Assembly: GCA_947494545.1 (NCBI GenBank)
Contig: CANLVH010000009.1
Location: 1 to 64,000 of the forward strand
Length of the DNA: 64,000 nucleotides
DNA from: an uncultured Mesonia sp.
Lineage (GTDB): Bacteria; Bacteroidota; Bacteroidia; Flavobacteriales; Flavobacteriaceae
Direction of reading: 5' to 3'
Program-made: the position numbers and the translations under genes
Shown here: positions 1-8,655 of the stretch, piece by piece
Numbering within the stretch: the stretch's first letter is position 1
Layout: the number at the start of each line of letters is the position of its first letter
The notes under the pieces: model-generated
The model's input: the letters and a program-made list of their open reading frames with translations, nothing else
Database searches by the model: none
Told to the model about the DNA's origin: nothing

Positions 1-101
1 ACGCCCGCATTATTGGGTGTTTTTTTAGCGTGTCTACCTCCCGACACTTCGGGACCACCACGCCCGCATTATTGGGTTGTTTTTTTAGCGTGCCTACCTT
101 T
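1..101. repeat. Two copies of a ~35-bp hairpin-like repeat
   Basis: Positions 1-34 and 60-94 are near-identical copies of a unit running from acgcccgcattattgggt to a T-run and tagcgtg. They differ by one extra T in the second copy. Each copy begins CACGC and ends GCGTG, so its ends can pair. A small perfect inverted repeat (TCCCGA/TCGGGA) lies between them at about 43-57. The block continues off the left edge of the window. Function is unknown; it could be part of an interspersed palindromic family or a terminator for an upstream gene. Confidence 0.5.
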
Positions 102-290
102 CGGCGGAAGCAAACTAAAAAGTATAATATTTTAAGAACTTATAATTCCGTAAAGTCAAACAAATAATTTATTTGCCTAAGCGGGTGCAAATATAAATAA
201 AGAATCTAATTTTCAAACAAAGTTTTTTAAAAATATTTCAGTTTCTGCAATCTTGTCTGTATCTTGAGCATCCAAATTAAATTAGCTTAT

Positions 291-1685
291 ATGAACGCAA
301 GTAAATCCTATATCAATCAACATAAAGATCGTTTTTTAAACGAATTGATTGAACTTCTTAAAATCCCTTCGGTAAGTGCAGATCCTGCTTATAAAGAAGA
401 TATGTTTAAAGCCGCCGAAGCGGTAAAAAATAGCTTAAATCACGCCGGATGCACCCACGCAGAAGTTTGTGAGACTCCCGGTTATCCTGTGGTTTACGGA
501 GAACGCATTATTGACGAAAAACTACCAACTGTTTTGGTGTACGGACATTATGATGTGCAACCGCCAGACCCAATTAATCTATGGGATTCTCCCCCATTTG
601 AACCGGTTATTAAAAAAACGGATATTCATCCGGAAGGCGCAATTTTTGCCCGTGGAGCTTGCGATGACAAAGGACAAATGTACATGCACGTCAAAGCTTT
701 AGAGTATATGGTAAAAAATGACGATTTGCCGTGTAATGTAAAGTTTATGATTGAAGGCGAAGAAGAAGTAGGAAGCGAGAACTTAGGTTGGTTTATTAAA
801 CGTAATCAGGAAAAATTAAAAAACGATGTTATTTTAATTTCCGATACCGGGATGATTGCCAAAGACGTGCCTTCTATAACAACCGGTTTACGGGGTTTAA
901 GCTATGTAGAAGTAGAAGTTACCAGTCCTAATCGGGATTTACATTCCGGACTTTATGGCGGCGCGGTTGCCAATCCTATTAATGTTTTGACGAAGATGAT
1001 TGCATCGCTTCACGATGAAAATAAGCACATTACTATTCCGGGATTTTATGATAAAGTAGAAGAACTCTCTCAAGAAGAACGCAAGAAAATGGGCGAAGCT
1101 CCTTTTGATGTTGAAGCGTATAAAAAAGCTTTAGACCTTAAGGATGTTTACGGAGAAGAAGGTTATACTACCAACGAGCGTAACTCGATACGTCCAACCT
1201 TAGATGTAAATGGTATTTGGGGTGGTTATATTGGCGAAGGAGCCAAAACGGTTATCCCGAGCAAGGCTTTTGCCAAAATATCTATGCGTTTGGTACCCAA
1301 CCAAAATTGGGAAGAAATTACAGAGTTGTTTCAAAAACATTTTGAAAGTATTGCTCCAGACGCTGTAAGCGTTAAGGTAACTCCGCATCACGGCGGTCAA
1401 GCTTACGTAACGCCAATAGACGGTTTAGAATACCAAGCTGCAAACGATGCTTATAAAGAAGTTTTTGGCAAAGAGCCAATTCCACAACGTAGCGGCGGCA
1501 GTATTCCTATTGTAGCAATGTTTGAAAAAGAATTACAAAGTAAAACCATTTTAATGGGCTTTGGTTTAGACAGCGATGCCATCCACTCCCCTAACGAGAA
1601 TTTTGGCGTATGGAATTATTTAAAAGGTATTGAAACTATTCCGTTTTTCTATAAGCATTTCACCAAGTTAAAACAGGAAGAGTAA
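291..1685 (+). CDS. M20 family dipeptidase (zinc metallopeptidase)
   Basis: Cytosolic di-zinc dipeptidase of the M20/ArgE/CNDP family that splits short peptides. The metal-ligand motif VYGHYDVQPP lies near residue 83, followed by ARGACDDKGQ and the catalytic IEGEEEVGS. A dimerisation (lid) domain spans roughly residues 185-370, and the C-terminal DAIHSPNENF region carries the last metal histidine. The length (464 residues) is normal for the family. An upstream TTG at 264 is in frame, but the ATG at 291 fits the family start better. A promoter-like TATCTTGA at about 261-268 resembles the Bacteroidota -7 element TAnnTTTG, and I see no gene upstream in its transcription unit. The family is certain; the natural substrate is not. 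Confidence 0.93.
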   Translation: MNASKSYINQHKDRFLNELIELLKIPSVSADPAYKEDMFKAAEAVKNSLNHAGCTHAEVCETPGYPVVYGERIIDEKLPTVLVYGHYDVQPPDPINLWDSPPFEPVIKKTDIHPEGAIFARGACDDKGQMYMHVKALEYMVKNDDLPCNVKFMIEGEEEVGSENLGWFIKRNQEKLKNDVILISDTGMIAKDVPSITTGLRGLSYVEVEVTSPNRDLHSGLYGGAVANPINVLTKMIASLHDENKHITIPGFYDKVEELSQEERKKMGEAPFDVEAYKKALDLKDVYGEEGYTTNERNSIRPTLDVNGIWGGYIGEGAKTVIPSKAFAKISMRLVPNQNWEEITELFQKHFESIAPDAVSVKVTPHHGGQAYVTPIDGLEYQAANDAYKEVFGKEPIPQRSGGSIPIVAMFEKELQSKTILMGFGLDSDAIHSPNENFGVWNYLKGIETIPFFYKHFTKLKQEE

Positions 1686-1861
1686 TAAGATGGAAATTGG
1701 CAATGTTCGGTTGGCTGCCAGCCCACTAACATTTTTTGAGAAATGTTCTTTGGTATGTTTTAGTTGATATTTGATAGGCTTGTGGACTTTTAAAAAAACG
1801 AAATTTATGTATCTTTTTGAAAAGTTTTGCATCTACCTAATGAACCTAAAAAATAAAACTT

Positions 1862-1975
1862 ATGAATACTTGTCAATGTACCAATTGCGAGTGTAATAAA
1901 TGTAACTGCGTAAACTGCAAAGCAAACACCTGTCCTTGTGAGAGTTGCAACTGCAGTAAATGCAATTGTTGCTAA
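1862..1975 (+). CDS. Metallothionein-like Cys-rich peptide (37 aa)
   Basis: A 37-codon frame starting at ATG 1862 encodes 14 cysteines, nearly all in CxC or CxxC spacing (for example TCQCTNCECNKC and CNCSKCNCC), with Asn, Lys and Thr as the other main residues and no aromatics. This is the composition of a small metallothionein that would bind soft metals (Cu, Zn, Cd) through thiolate clusters in the cytoplasm. It is not homologous to any named family that I can confirm. A strong hairpin terminator follows directly. The next gene is an ECF sigma factor that also has a Cys-rich tail, which suggests that the two share a metal-response role. No other strand or frame here encodes anything convincing. 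Confidence 0.7.
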   Translation: MNTCQCTNCECNKCNCVNCKANTCPCESCNCSKCNCC

Positions 1976-1979
1976 AAAT

Positions 1980-2037
1980 AAAGCTGTTTTTAAAGCGTAA
2001 TTTCCTTGTAGAAAGTGCGTTTTAAAAACAGCTTTTT
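1980..2037 (+). terminator. Rho-independent terminator after the Cys-rich peptide
   Basis: An 18-nt arm at 1980-1997 (AAAGCTGTTTTTAAAGCG) pairs at 17 of 18 positions with 2018-2035, and a T-run follows. The loop is about 20 nt. It starts five bases after the stop codon of the metallothionein-like gene and ends before the sigma factor start, so the two genes probably have separate transcripts. Confidence 0.75.
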
Positions 2038-2053
2038 TAATTATTAGTAAATT

Positions 2054-2584
2054 ATGCAAACCAATACTTTATGGAATAATTATGCGGAATTGTATTATTT
2101 CTTTATTCTGAAACGAGTGGGAAATCAAGATACTGCTAAAGAAGTATTGCAAAACGCTTTTTTAAAAATTCATCAAAAACTCTCGCAATTAAAAGATTCT
2201 GATAAAGCAAAAGAATGGGGATTTCAAATTGTACGCAATGAATTAAACCAACATTTTCGCGAGAATGCTAAAGTACATCCCACGCAAAACCTTCCGCAAT
2301 TGAGCAATGCACCAAACTTTGAAAATGTTTGTTGTTTTGATCGTTTTATTTGGGAGTTACCGGAAAAATACCGAGAAGTAATTCAATTAGTCTATATAGA
2401 GGGCAACTAACAAAAAGAGGTGGCTAAAAAATTAAATATAAGTTTAGCCGATGTAAAAGCGCGAATTAGACGTGCCAAAACCATTTTACACGAAAATTTT
2501 AAACGTTGTTGCCAATTTGAAACCGATAAAAATGGAAAATTAGTCGGTAGCCCAAATTGCGCTTATTGCGAAAAGAATACTTAA
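2054..2584 (+). pseudogene. ECF sigma factor (SigZ-like), split by in-frame TAA
   Basis: Residues 1-118 give sigma-70 region 2 and a linker, ending in VYIEGN at a TAA (2408-2410). The same frame continues without a break as QKEVAKKLNISLADVKARIRRAKTIL, which is region 4.2, and ends at 2584 after a Cys-rich tail (RCCQFE...CAYCEKN). The full 177-codon frame has normal sigma length, so a single codon is the only defect. The stop falls just before the helix-turn-helix that binds the -35 region, so the 118-residue product would lack promoter recognition. The CC...CxxC tail resembles the metal-sensing C-terminal domains of CorE-type ECF factors; that analogy is my inference. A sequencing error or readthrough cannot be ruled out. 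Confidence 0.8.
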
Positions 2585-2652
2585 TTTCATAAAAGCTATT
2601 CTAAAAGTATTAAAAAAGAATTGTAGTTTTGGAGCAATAAAGCAGGATAACT

Positions 2653-3033
2653 ATGGAAATTGCAATAATTGCGCACGATGGAAAAAAAGCAGAAATGGTT
2701 CAATTTTTAAACGAACATGCCGATTTTTTCCACCAAAAACATATAGAATTAGTTGCCACAGGAACTACCGGCAGCAAGGTAGAACGCGCGGGTTTTAAGG
2801 TGCAATCTTTTCTTTCCGGGCCAATTGGTGGCGATGCTCAAATTGCCGGCCGCGTGGCAGAAGGCAAATGCAAAATGGTATTATTTTTTAGAGATCCCTT
2901 AGAAAAACATCCGCACGAACCCGATGTTTTAATGCTTTTACGTATTTGCGATGTGCATGATGTACCGCTAGCTTCTAATCCTGCATCTGCGGTTTTGCTA
3001 ATAAAAGGACTTTCTGATTCTACGGAAATTTAG
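2653..3033 (+). CDS. mgsA: Methylglyoxal synthase
   Basis: Converts dihydroxyacetone phosphate to methylglyoxal and phosphate, a bypass of lower glycolysis under phosphate limitation. The sequence shows the full family signature: IIAHDGKK at the N-terminus, ATGTTGSKV (phosphate binding), LSGPIGGDAQI and FFRDPLEKHPHEPDV with the catalytic Asp/His region, then the closing ASNPASA. The length of 126 residues matches single-domain bacterial enzymes. The start is the ATG at 2653. It lies about 70 bp after the broken sigma gene on the same strand, probably with its own promoter. Confidence 0.95.
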   Translation: MEIAIIAHDGKKAEMVQFLNEHADFFHQKHIELVATGTTGSKVERAGFKVQSFLSGPIGGDAQIAGRVAEGKCKMVLFFRDPLEKHPHEPDVLMLLRICDVHDVPLASNPASAVLLIKGLSDSTEI

Positions 3034-3146
3034 AAAACAGCAAATTAAAATCTTGCTTTTATTAAAGCAATAGTATATCTTTAGTAAGTATTAAAACTAT
3101 TTTTTAGCTGTTGTTACTTCCTAATCAAGTAAAGGTATTTTCCAGA

Positions 3147-3190
3147 GTGAGTCCACACTGAGTCCACAGTCACTGCACAGTGAGTCCACG
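3147..3190. repeat. Four tandem 11-bp repeats
   Basis: Four adjacent 11-bp units occupy this stretch: gtgagtccaca, ctgagtccaca, gtcactgcaca (diverged) and gtgagtccacg. An inverted fragment (gtggagtca) follows at about 3205-3213. The period equals one helical turn, as expected for cooperatively bound protein sites. The block is about 100 bp upstream of the 243-residue unknown protein and could be its control region. Confidence 0.6.
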
Positions 3191-3288
3191 GTTTATGTAA
3201 AAAATGTGGAGTCAGTATGCATTTAGGCTACATACACCTTTGCTTTGGTATGGCGTAGCTACGAGGGAGCAATAGCGTAGGTATACTT

Positions 3289-4020
3289 ATGGCACGATTA
3301 AATAAGAATAAAAAACTAACCGGTTCTATACAAGGACTCGTTTTTCGGGAAGTTGGCGATATTAATGTGGTACAAAGCAAACCTACTCGAGTGCGCCAAA
3401 CAGAAGCGACAAAAAAAGCATCTTCTGACTTTGGCCGGGCATCAAGCCTTACCAAAAAACTTTCCGAGGGTTTACAAAATATATTTTTCTCCTACTACGA
3501 CAAAAAAATGTATAATCGCTTACGCGGAACCGTTTACAAAGCACTTTTAGAAAACCATTCTGCACCTAAGGGAGAAAAAGAATTTTGGGAGGGCGATCCT
3601 ACACTTTTAAACAACTTCGAATTTAATACAGCAAGCCTATTTAGCCATTATGCAAGGTTAGGAATAACCTGCTCTGCAACTACCGGTAAGAAGGTAACGG
3701 TTGGGGTAAAAGCATTTGACCCAAAAGTACACATCAAATGGCCAGAAAACCTTGGAGAGGCAGAGTTGTGTTTTTTAATAAGTTGTTATGCTAAAGATAG
3801 TTTTAAACTTTTAAAACAAGAGGTTTTTAAAAAGCAAGTTTCTTTTAATTCTGCCACGACGGAAAATCTACATTACAGCACCCCGCCCCTCCCTACCGAT
3901 TGCTTGGTCTTGGTTTCGGTGTGTATTCTTTTTTACAAAGAAAAATCTATTGTTAGTAAAATGTTGAGCAATACTAAAAAATTACATCCAGCAAAAATTG
4001 TAGAAGCTATAAAAATATAG
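3289..4020 (+). CDS. Hypothetical basic protein, 243 aa
   Basis: I do not recognise the family. The protein is Lys-rich with no signal peptide or membrane segment. It starts MARLNKNKKLTGSIQGLVFRE, continues with a basic, Ser/Thr-rich stretch to about residue 60, and ends in a more hydrophobic beta-rich part with several Cys (around 130-215). The start at 3289 is the first ATG of the frame and codon use looks like that of the neighbours, so I take it as a real gene. It is monocistronic and preceded by phased 11-bp repeats. The N-terminus vaguely recalls small Bacteroidota proteins of unknown function found as single genes near mobile DNA; that is only an impression. Confidence 0.7.
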   Translation: MARLNKNKKLTGSIQGLVFREVGDINVVQSKPTRVRQTEATKKASSDFGRASSLTKKLSEGLQNIFFSYYDKKMYNRLRGTVYKALLENHSAPKGEKEFWEGDPTLLNNFEFNTASLFSHYARLGITCSATTGKKVTVGVKAFDPKVHIKWPENLGEAELCFLISCYAKDSFKLLKQEVFKKQVSFNSATTENLHYSTPPLPTDCLVLVSVCILFYKEKSIVSKMLSNTKKLHPAKIVEAIKI

Positions 4021-4280
4021 TTTATTAAGCGGCAAGGAGTTTCACTGCGCTAAAACTGCTTTAAGCAAATTTAAACTATTGATAACTAACCCCGTAACCC
4101 TGTTACTATATCACCTGAGCTCGACCTAAGCCTTTTTAACAACGAATTTATAACTTGAATCTTATATCGAACCCAGGTTTATAGGCAGCTATACCTTTAT
4201 TTCTAAAAATTAAATACCATTATAGTTTTTCGTTTTACACGAACATTTGTCCTTCTGTTGTGTTAGTCTTTTTTTGCCAT

Positions 4281-4733
4281 TTATTTGGTTGTTTTACCTC
4301 CCATTTCCGTAAAGACACTATCTACCGGTTCCCAAAGTTCTATTTTATTGCCTTCTGCATCCATAATATGCACGAACTTTCCGTAATCAAAAGATTCTAT
4401 ATCGTCTACAATTGTTACTCCATTCTCTTTTAGTTTTTCGACTAAAGCCTCTATATTTTGTACCCTGTAGTTGATCATAAATTCCTTTTCGGAAGGAGAA
4501 AAATACTCGCTACCTTTTTCAAACGGACTCCATTGTGCATAGTTGATTTCCTCTGGCCGATTGGCATTTCTGAATTCGAAAGTAGAACCGTAAGGATTCA
4601 CTTCTAAACCAAGATTTTTACTATACCATTCTTTTATTTTTTCAGGGTTTTCCGAAAAAAAGAAAATACCGCCTATGCCGGTTACTTTTGGAGTTGGTTT
4701 TACTTCGTCTTTATTTTTATTTTCTGCCATCAC
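4281..4733 (-). CDS. VOC (glyoxalase/bleomycin-resistance fold) protein
   Basis: A 150-residue single VOC module with the two beta-alpha-beta-beta-beta units. The first runs about residues 18-70 (GIGGIFFFSENPEKIKEWY, then LGLEV) and the second about 85-135 (RVQNIEALVEKLKENGV, then IMDAEGNKIELWEPVD). The Glu in IELWEP is the usual last metal ligand and the expected His/Gln positions are partly kept, so it may be a metal-dependent lyase or dioxygenase, or only a binding protein. The N-terminal 15 residues are charged and probably disordered. Two adjacent ATG codons could serve as start. The substrate cannot be inferred; methylglyoxal synthase nearby is not in the same transcription unit. Confidence 0.85.
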   Translation of the reverse strand: MMAENKNKDEVKPTPKVTGIGGIFFFSENPEKIKEWYSKNLGLEVNPYGSTFEFRNANRPEEINYAQWSPFEKGSEYFSPSEKEFMINYRVQNIEALVEKLKENGVTIVDDIESFDYGKFVHIMDAEGNKIELWEPVDSVFTEMGGKTTK

Positions 4734-4854
4734 GTGATTTTTTTAAGAAAAGCAATTTATTAAAATACCTGTACAAGCCATTTATAATTTATAGTTTTTT
4801 TTGTCTAGCACACTTTTCTTATTTTTTTTATTCCTGAAACTTTTCAAACATTTT

Positions 4855-6297
4855 TTATAAAGTAAATAACTGGAGTACAAGAAGCCATAAAATTACAATT
4901 ATTGGCCCCAATAAACCTATTAAAATACCACCGAACCTAAAATCGAGTTGTTCTAATTTTCCGGTACTAAAAGCAATAGCATTAGGTGGCGTTGATACAG
5001 GTAGTAACAGCGCACACGAAGCACTTAAGGCAATGATTAAAGGTAAAATTTTATCCGAAACCTCAGGTAAAGCTGCGGTTACAGAAAGCGCCAAAGGAAC
5101 CATAATAGTTGTGGTGGCCGTGTTGCTCATAAAATTGGAGAAAACTACACTAATAATCGCAAAAACTAAGAGCAATACGTAATAGTTTAGAGACGCTAAA
5201 TTAATAAAGCTGATAAAATAGTCTGTAAGACCTTGTTGTTGTACAGCAAGACCAAGAGCCAGACCCCCGGCAACAAGCATTAAAGTATCCCAGGGAAGTT
5301 TTCGCATATCATCGGCATTTAGAATTCTAAACATGGTTAGACCAACAATGGGTATACCGGAAACAGCCGCAACAGGAATACCAGTCCACTGCGAGGTTAA
5401 CCAGAAAAGCAAACTCGTTAAGATGATTATGATGGTAATTCTGGTTTGTAATTTTGTAATCTCACTATCTTGATTCTCAATTTTTAATTGCTCGTTTGTT
5501 AAGAAATCAAGCGACAAACGGTTGGTTTTAATTTTATATTTCTGCAATAAAGCTTGCCAGAAAAATAGGATTAAAACCATTGCAACCGGAACACCAAACA
5601 TCATCCACTCCAAAAAGCTAATCCGGATGCCTATACCATCTAAAGCACCAACAGCAATAGCATTGGGTGCCGAGCCAATAATAGTACCCATACCGCCAAT
5701 GGCGGCAGCGGTAGGAATACCAATTAGCAAAGCTTTTGTAAGCGGATCTTTATCACCAAGTTTGGAAATAATGGGTGCAATGCTCGCAATCATCATTGCT
5801 GTAGTAGCTGTATTACTCATTAACATAGAAAGAAATGCAGTAATTAACATCAAGCCTAACAATATATTTTTTGATTTGCTTCCAAAAAACGGTAATGAAA
5901 ATTTTAATAAAGCAACATCAAGAGCTGTTTTCTTCATAGCTTCTGCAATAAAAAAACCGCCTAAAAAAAGCCAAATTACAGAATCTGACCAGGTTTGGAT
6001 GTATTGTTTGACATTTTCTGGCTCTAAACTACTCATAGTAAAAACCAAATAGCCAATAATAAGAATACCTACCGCAAATGGCGGAATAGCTTCTGTAATC
6101 CATAAGCCTATAGCAAAAATCAAAATAAATAAAACCGTACTTTGTGCCTCGCTTAAAGCATCGCTAAAAATAAAATGGTTTAGCGCTAAAGCAACGAGAA
6201 AGGAAGTAATAAATTGAATTGTTCTGCTTTTCCAATTAATACTTTCATTAATTTTATTGAAAAATTTTCGTGCGTATGATCTAGAATCTTGTTGCAT
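4855..6297 (-). CDS. DASS (SLC13) family sodium:anion symporter
   Basis: Inner-membrane carrier for di/tricarboxylates, sulfate or phosphate driven by Na+. It shows about 11-12 hydrophobic segments and the two repeat-hairpin signatures SNTATTAMM (about residue 160) and SNTATTTIMVPLA (about 390), which carry the SNT sodium/substrate motifs of the VcINDY fold, plus the conserved SAPNAIA and TPPNAIAFSTG loops. The length of 480 residues is standard. It is transcribed alone, 122 bp downstream of the VOC gene in sequence order but with its own upstream region. Substrate specificity (succinate, citrate or sulfate) cannot be told from the motifs. Confidence 0.92.
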   Translation of the reverse strand: MQQDSRSYARKFFNKINESINWKSRTIQFITSFLVALALNHFIFSDALSEAQSTVLFILIFAIGLWITEAIPPFAVGILIIGYLVFTMSSLEPENVKQYIQTWSDSVIWLFLGGFFIAEAMKKTALDVALLKFSLPFFGSKSKNILLGLMLITAFLSMLMSNTATTAMMIASIAPIISKLGDKDPLTKALLIGIPTAAAIGGMGTIIGSAPNAIAVGALDGIGIRISFLEWMMFGVPVAMVLILFFWQALLQKYKIKTNRLSLDFLTNEQLKIENQDSEITKLQTRITIIIILTSLLFWLTSQWTGIPVAAVSGIPIVGLTMFRILNADDMRKLPWDTLMLVAGGLALGLAVQQQGLTDYFISFINLASLNYYVLLLVFAIISVVFSNFMSNTATTTIMVPLALSVTAALPEVSDKILPLIIALSASCALLLPVSTPPNAIAFSTGKLEQLDFRFGGILIGLLGPIIVILWLLVLQLFTL

Positions 6298-6389
6298 CTT
6301 TATTTTAATTATTGTCGAAGGTAGCCTAATAATTATTTAGAAAAAATGACAAATGATGGTATTTAATACTTTCTTCTAATGCATCTGAC

Positions 6390-6674
6390 TTGCACTGTCT
6401 CAAAGACTCTAATTTTAAAAATAAGATTACCGAAGAAGTAAAAATTGATTTTCGGAAGATACAAAATAGAAGTAATCGAAGCCTTTACTACACATCCTGC
6501 CAACACATTTTTTATACAGAAATGATAGTCAAATATAGAAGACCGAGAAAAATAATGCTATTTGCCGAAGTTGAAAAAGCTTTAACCAACGCTACTTTGT
6601 ATTATAACAACAAAGCAATAGTAGATATTGAGGTAGATAATGACAGCAAAATAGGATCGTATAAAATTTTATAA
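6390..6674 (+). CDS. Doubtful small protein, 94 aa
   Basis: An open frame of 94 codons with no recognisable domain. The second half (from the internal Met at about residue 45, MIVKYRRPRKIML) reads like a protein: an alternating hydrophobic pattern and an acidic EVDNDSK turn. The first half looks random. It may be a degraded or small real gene, or chance. It lies between two minus-strand genes and has no clear ribosome site, so I keep it only as a low-confidence call. Confidence 0.2.
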   Translation: MHCLKDSNFKNKITEEVKIDFRKIQNRSNRSLYYTSCQHIFYTEMIVKYRRPRKIMLFAEVEKALTNATLYYNNKAIVDIEVDNDSKIGSYKIL

Positions 6675-6739
6675 AAGTCAGTAGTTACTGAACTTTAAAG
6701 GTATAGTTGTTTCTTATATGAGACGCAGCGTTAACAGTA

Positions 6740-7672
6740 TTAGTTTACTTGAAATTCTAAAAATACCGGTAAATGATCGGATAAAGCGCGAATATTTTGC
6801 AAGTGAAAACAATCTTGTACCAAATCTATACTGGCTGCCTTGATTTTTTTAATTCCGGAAGTGTAAAAAACATTATCGATAGCGTGGTTGCGGTAATTTC
6901 CGTTTTTGCATTTCCGCTTAAGCGTTGTCGGATTCTTTTTTATTGCCGCTTGAAAACCTCTTTTATAAAACGGATTCCATACCGTATGCCGTTCGGTGAG
7001 GTTAAAATCGCCTACCAACAAAACGGTTTCTGATGCTAAGCGTTCTTGATAATTGCTCATCCGTTTAATTTCGCGTTCGGGTTGATCGTTATATTTGCGA
7101 GCATGAAAATTAATCACATAAAAATTCTGCTGACGTCGTTTGTCTTCAAAATGCCCGATAAAAGGCTCGCGGTATACGGCAGATTGCAACTCCTGGTCTA
7201 ATTTTGCTCTTCCCAGCATTTTTAATTCAGCAGTTTTCCATAAAAAGGCATAGCGCTCACTTATGTAAGCCGACGGACTTCTAGTTGGGTGGCTCACTTG
7301 GTAATCCCATTTTGCTCCTAATCTATTAAGCTCGTCTGCTAAACGTGCCACAGCTTGAGCCCCAGCCGGGTCTTTAGCTACAACCTCTTGCACAGCCACC
7401 AAATCTGCATAGCGCAATGCCTGCGCCATTTGCTCTATCTCTGCATCAGATTTTGAGCGACCTAGGTTTTGAATGTTCCAAGTAATAATTTTAAGCGCAT
7501 CGGTATTTTTAAGCTTTTTAATTTCGGTTAAGCTTAGCGTTCCCTCGCCCGGCTGTACGTGCGTAGGTTGTTGGCTATAGGCAGAAAAGCACAGGCTGAT
7601 GCTTAGTAAAAAAAGAAGAAGTTTATTAATCACAAGTAGATATTTTAAGTTTTGAATTTGTCGGCTTCCCAT
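6740..7672 (-). CDS. Secreted endonuclease/exonuclease/phosphatase-fold protein
   Basis: EEP-superfamily metal-dependent phosphodiesterase, probably exported. A hydrophobic signal segment ending SLCFSAYSQ precedes the mature part. Catalytic motifs are visible in order: ITWNIQNLG (Asn ligand), VAVQEVV (metal Glu), INFHARKY, VGDFNL (Asp/Asn) and the final SDHLPVFLEF with the catalytic Asp-His pair. This combination supports nuclease or phosphodiesterase activity outside the cytoplasm. The ATG at 7672 overlaps the transposase gene by 28 bp. A GTG at 7633 would give a cleaner signal peptide and no overlap, so the true start may be there. Confidence 0.88.
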   Translation of the reverse strand: MGSRQIQNLKYLLVINKLLLFLLSISLCFSAYSQQPTHVQPGEGTLSLTEIKKLKNTDALKIITWNIQNLGRSKSDAEIEQMAQALRYADLVAVQEVVAKDPAGAQAVARLADELNRLGAKWDYQVSHPTRSPSAYISERYAFLWKTAELKMLGRAKLDQELQSAVYREPFIGHFEDKRRQQNFYVINFHARKYNDQPEREIKRMSNYQERLASETVLLVGDFNLTERHTVWNPFYKRGFQAAIKKNPTTLKRKCKNGNYRNHAIDNVFYTSGIKKIKAASIDLVQDCFHLQNIRALSDHLPVFLEFQVN

Positions 7673-8196
7673 TTTGCCGGATTATTAATAATATAATTTG
7701 CTATGTTGCGATGGGCTTTTTCATTTCTAATAATGTGATCCCAATAATTGCGTTGCCAGATAGATTTGGATAAATCAATCGCCGGAAGGGCGAATCGCAA
7801 TCCGCCCAATCTATAGAGAGATTTAATCTTTTTCGTGGTGGCGCCTTTATATCCTCTTATAATTGCGCCTAAGCTTTGCGATGGCGATTTAAATTCTCCA
7901 ATGCTTTCAGAGGCTTTGATGGTATAATCTATAGATATAATTGCGTGAAAATGATTCGGCATAATTATAAAAGGCCCTAAGCTGCAGTTTTTTCTTATTT
8001 CTGCTGTATTTCGCCATTCTTGCTCTGCGATTCTTCCCAATAAATTCAAATGCATTTTTCCGTTGCGTATGCTGCCAAATATTGCTTTTCTATTTTGCAC
8101 GCATAAAGTCACAAAATACAATCCCGCTTGTGCGTAATCATATCCTTTTAAACGGATTGATTTTCCGTCGTGTTTTTTCGGGTTGTATGCATTCAT
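7645..8196 (-). CDS. REP-associated tyrosine transposase (Y1/HUH)
   Basis: A 183-residue single-strand DNA transposase of the RAYT/TnpA-REP group. The HUH metal motif is in MPNHFHAIISI (about residues 97-107) and the single catalytic Tyr is expected in WQRNYWDHIIRNE (about residue 150). The N-terminus RLKGYDYAQAGLYFVTLC and the C-terminal YIINNPAKW are typical of the Bacteroidota members. RAYTs are usually single-copy, domesticated genes linked to dispersed REP palindromes rather than ordinary insertion sequences. I see no terminal repeats bounding a mobile unit here, and palindromic repeats at 10.6-10.7 kb are possible partners. Confidence 0.9.
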   Translation of the reverse strand: MNAYNPKKHDGKSIRLKGYDYAQAGLYFVTLCVQNRKAIFGSIRNGKMHLNLLGRIAEQEWRNTAEIRKNCSLGPFIIMPNHFHAIISIDYTIKASESIGEFKSPSQSLGAIIRGYKGATTKKIKSLYRLGGLRFALPAIDLSKSIWQRNYWDHIIRNEKAHRNIANYIINNPAKWEADKFKT

Positions 8197-8655
8197 TAAT
8201 TTAATTTATAAAAATTTCAATCGGTTTAAAATTTCTAATCATTCCTTTTTTTTAGCTTCTAATTAATGCTTCTATCTTACCCTAATTAATGCAGCGTAAA
8301 GCAACTTTTTTCGCTTTTTCTTATTTCTCTATGAAAATAGTAAATTTTTAAGGTTGCCGAATTACTTGTTTTTTTCTGAAAACAGTTTCGAGAAATAACA
8401 AGCAGTAATATTATAAAAAAATATTCTTTTTACTTTACGGAAAACAGCTGTTTGTAAAACAAAATGCATAAAAAATTAAACCTTTACGGAAAGAGAACTA
8501 AATATTTCTACTACATATAATTTTGAATATGTTAAGCAAATTATTATGGCTCGCTTCCCATTCAAACTAAAAAACAAATTGTGAATATCTATTTTAAATT
8601 TCAAGTACCAGGTATACGATAAATTCTATTTTTGGCCTTCTAAAAAATTATAGAT
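8197..8655. other. AT-rich intergenic gap, no gene seen
   Basis: This divergent gap between the transposase gene (minus) and the DUF4494 gene (plus) has stops in all frames and no convincing small frame. It must hold both promoters. I see no long repeat, tRNA or structured RNA in it. Confidence 0.6.

Noticed and set aside
5522..6052. A 176-codon plus-strand frame inside the DASS transporter
   Set aside because: It is the antisense of a strongly conserved membrane protein, and its hydrophobic character follows from that.
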